Below, piece by piece: positions 61,205 to 62,000 of a DNA stretch of 62,000 nt. The first letter of the stretch is position 1. Each line of letters opens with the position of its first letter. The stretch is from Phoronis australis (lineage: Eukaryota; Phoronida; Phoronidae), in assembly GCA_002633005.1 (NCBI GenBank), contig NMRA01000330.1, positions 1-62,000 of the forward strand. The letters run 5' to 3'. The notes beneath the pieces are model-generated. The model was not told the DNA's origin, made no database searches, and saw nothing but the letters and a program-made list of their open reading frames with translations. Both the position numbers and the translations under genes were made by a program.

Positions 61205-61573
61205 CTTTCAATGAACGACTCGTCACATACTTGTACTAGTCTTAATTTCTGCAACCAGTTTTCATGGTGTTTTAAACGACCGAACTTAAAGTTGAACCTT
61301 TGGAACAACAAAAAGTGACTACTTCGCTATTGTTTTTTCGAAAAAGTGCTCTAGAATCTACCTTTTTCCGTATGTTCAAAATTGTTGACGTATGTACGAA
61401 ACAGTTATACAGGCGGTCGCCCTTCTTTTTATCAGCTTAGCGAATAACGGCCGGCACTTTTGCTCCCAAATTTCACGGTCGAGAATTAACTGAGCCGTTT
61501 AACTGTAGCCGTTTCAAAATCCTAGATGAAATATTGGCGGTAGTCCAATTTCTGGGCCCGGTCTCTAATCTTT
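61205..61573. repeat. Tandem duplicate, copy 2 (after N)
   Basis: The counterpart of 60839-61203, with scattered single-base differences and one extra triplet (ACTACTTCG against ACTTCG). It continues into the MITE at 61554-61965, which copy 1 enters only by about 16 bp before the N. Confidence 0.9.
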
Positions 61574-61965
61574 GGACTCGAAACGAACTTGAAACTATTT
61601 TTGGCAATTTCTCTGCTCCTTTTGTGCGAACTTAAGATAATTGGTTATCAGACTGTGCTCGAATACATTATAGTTTATGCATAGGAGTCTCTAGTAGTTC
61701 AAGTTTGCCCTTGAAGACCCTTATATTCGTGCTACAAACTCAAGTAAAAACTCGAAATTTCGAGTTCAAACTCGAACTTATTGCTTTAATATTGGGTTTA
61801 AAAACTGTGTACTAAAGGCAATAAATTAGTCTAGTACGTAAATTATTGTGTACTCGAGCATAGAATAATAGACACTTATCTTGAGTTCGCCCAAAAGTAG
61901 AGTAGAAAATGCCAAACCTGGCTAATTTCGAGTTCCATTTCGAGTGAAGATTGGAGACCGGGCCC
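61554..61965. mobile_element. Inverted-repeat MITE, GGGCCCGGTCTC ends
   Basis: The left end GGGCCCGGTCTCTAATCTTT and the right end (complement GGGCCCGGTCTCCAATCTTC) are inverted repeats, continuing imperfectly through ACTCGAAA and AACTCGAAA. The interior repeats GAACTTGA/ACTCGAA motifs in both orientations, so the whole 412 bp can fold back. No coding capacity; a target-site duplication is not clear. Confidence 0.7.
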
Positions 61966-62000
61966 TGGTTCAGTGCTGGGGGAAATGATACAGAGTGTGT

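Noticed and set aside
1-62000. CRISPR arrays, operons, prokaryotic promoters or phage genes
   Set aside because: The window is plainly animal genomic DNA with spliced genes; the tandem repeats are minisatellites without spacer structure.

Overview
This is a eukaryotic, intron-containing, AT-rich genomic window, almost certainly from an invertebrate deuterostome. A hemichordate (acorn worm) is my best guess, from the single three-exon Dlx gene with an invertebrate-style N-terminus and the many short DNA-transposon relics; this is inference, not proof. Two genes are well supported. (1) A complete distal-less (Dlx) homeobox gene lies on the + strand, exons 19147-19435, 24513-24688 and 30664-31053, with canonical splice sites, 284 codons and a polyadenylation signal at 31754. 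(2) A MICOS10 (MIC10/MINOS1) gene lies on the - strand, start codon at 59667, coding exons 59589-59667, 56958-57005 and 54895-55004, with a probable short last exon near 54542-54580. A further minus-strand exon (60334-60441) is clearly coding-like but unrecognised.

Layout: 1-12.7 kb is gene-poor and holds transposon relics: two decayed THAP-domain exons that share a splice donor, a small MITE family, a tRNA-derived SINE, and one MITE nested inside another. 12.7-18.9 kb has an 18-bp minisatellite, an unrecognised 185-codon ORF and the region upstream of Dlx. 18.9-31.8 kb is the Dlx gene; its two large introns contain AT-rich clusters of homeodomain-type sites that are enhancer candidates. 31.8-54.4 kb has no convincing gene. 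It contains about ten inverted-repeat elements, one a Mutator-like element with a perfect 9-bp target duplication, and two minisatellites. It also has a 1.1-1.2 kb tandem duplication split by a single N. 54.5-59.7 kb is MICOS10, starting from a compact promoter with opposed AAGATGGCG motifs. 59.7-62 kb has the unrecognised exon, a second N-split duplication and a terminal MITE.

Most open reading frames in the window are chance frames or run through repeats. The two recognised genes have no evident functional link: Dlx is a developmental transcription factor and MICOS10 shapes mitochondrial cristae. I found no convincing previously undescribed multi-gene system. The most useful observations are the two N-flanked duplications, which look like uncollapsed haplotypes; the THAP exon relics; the Mutator-like element; the unusual Cys at homeodomain position 56; and the MICOS10 promoter architecture.
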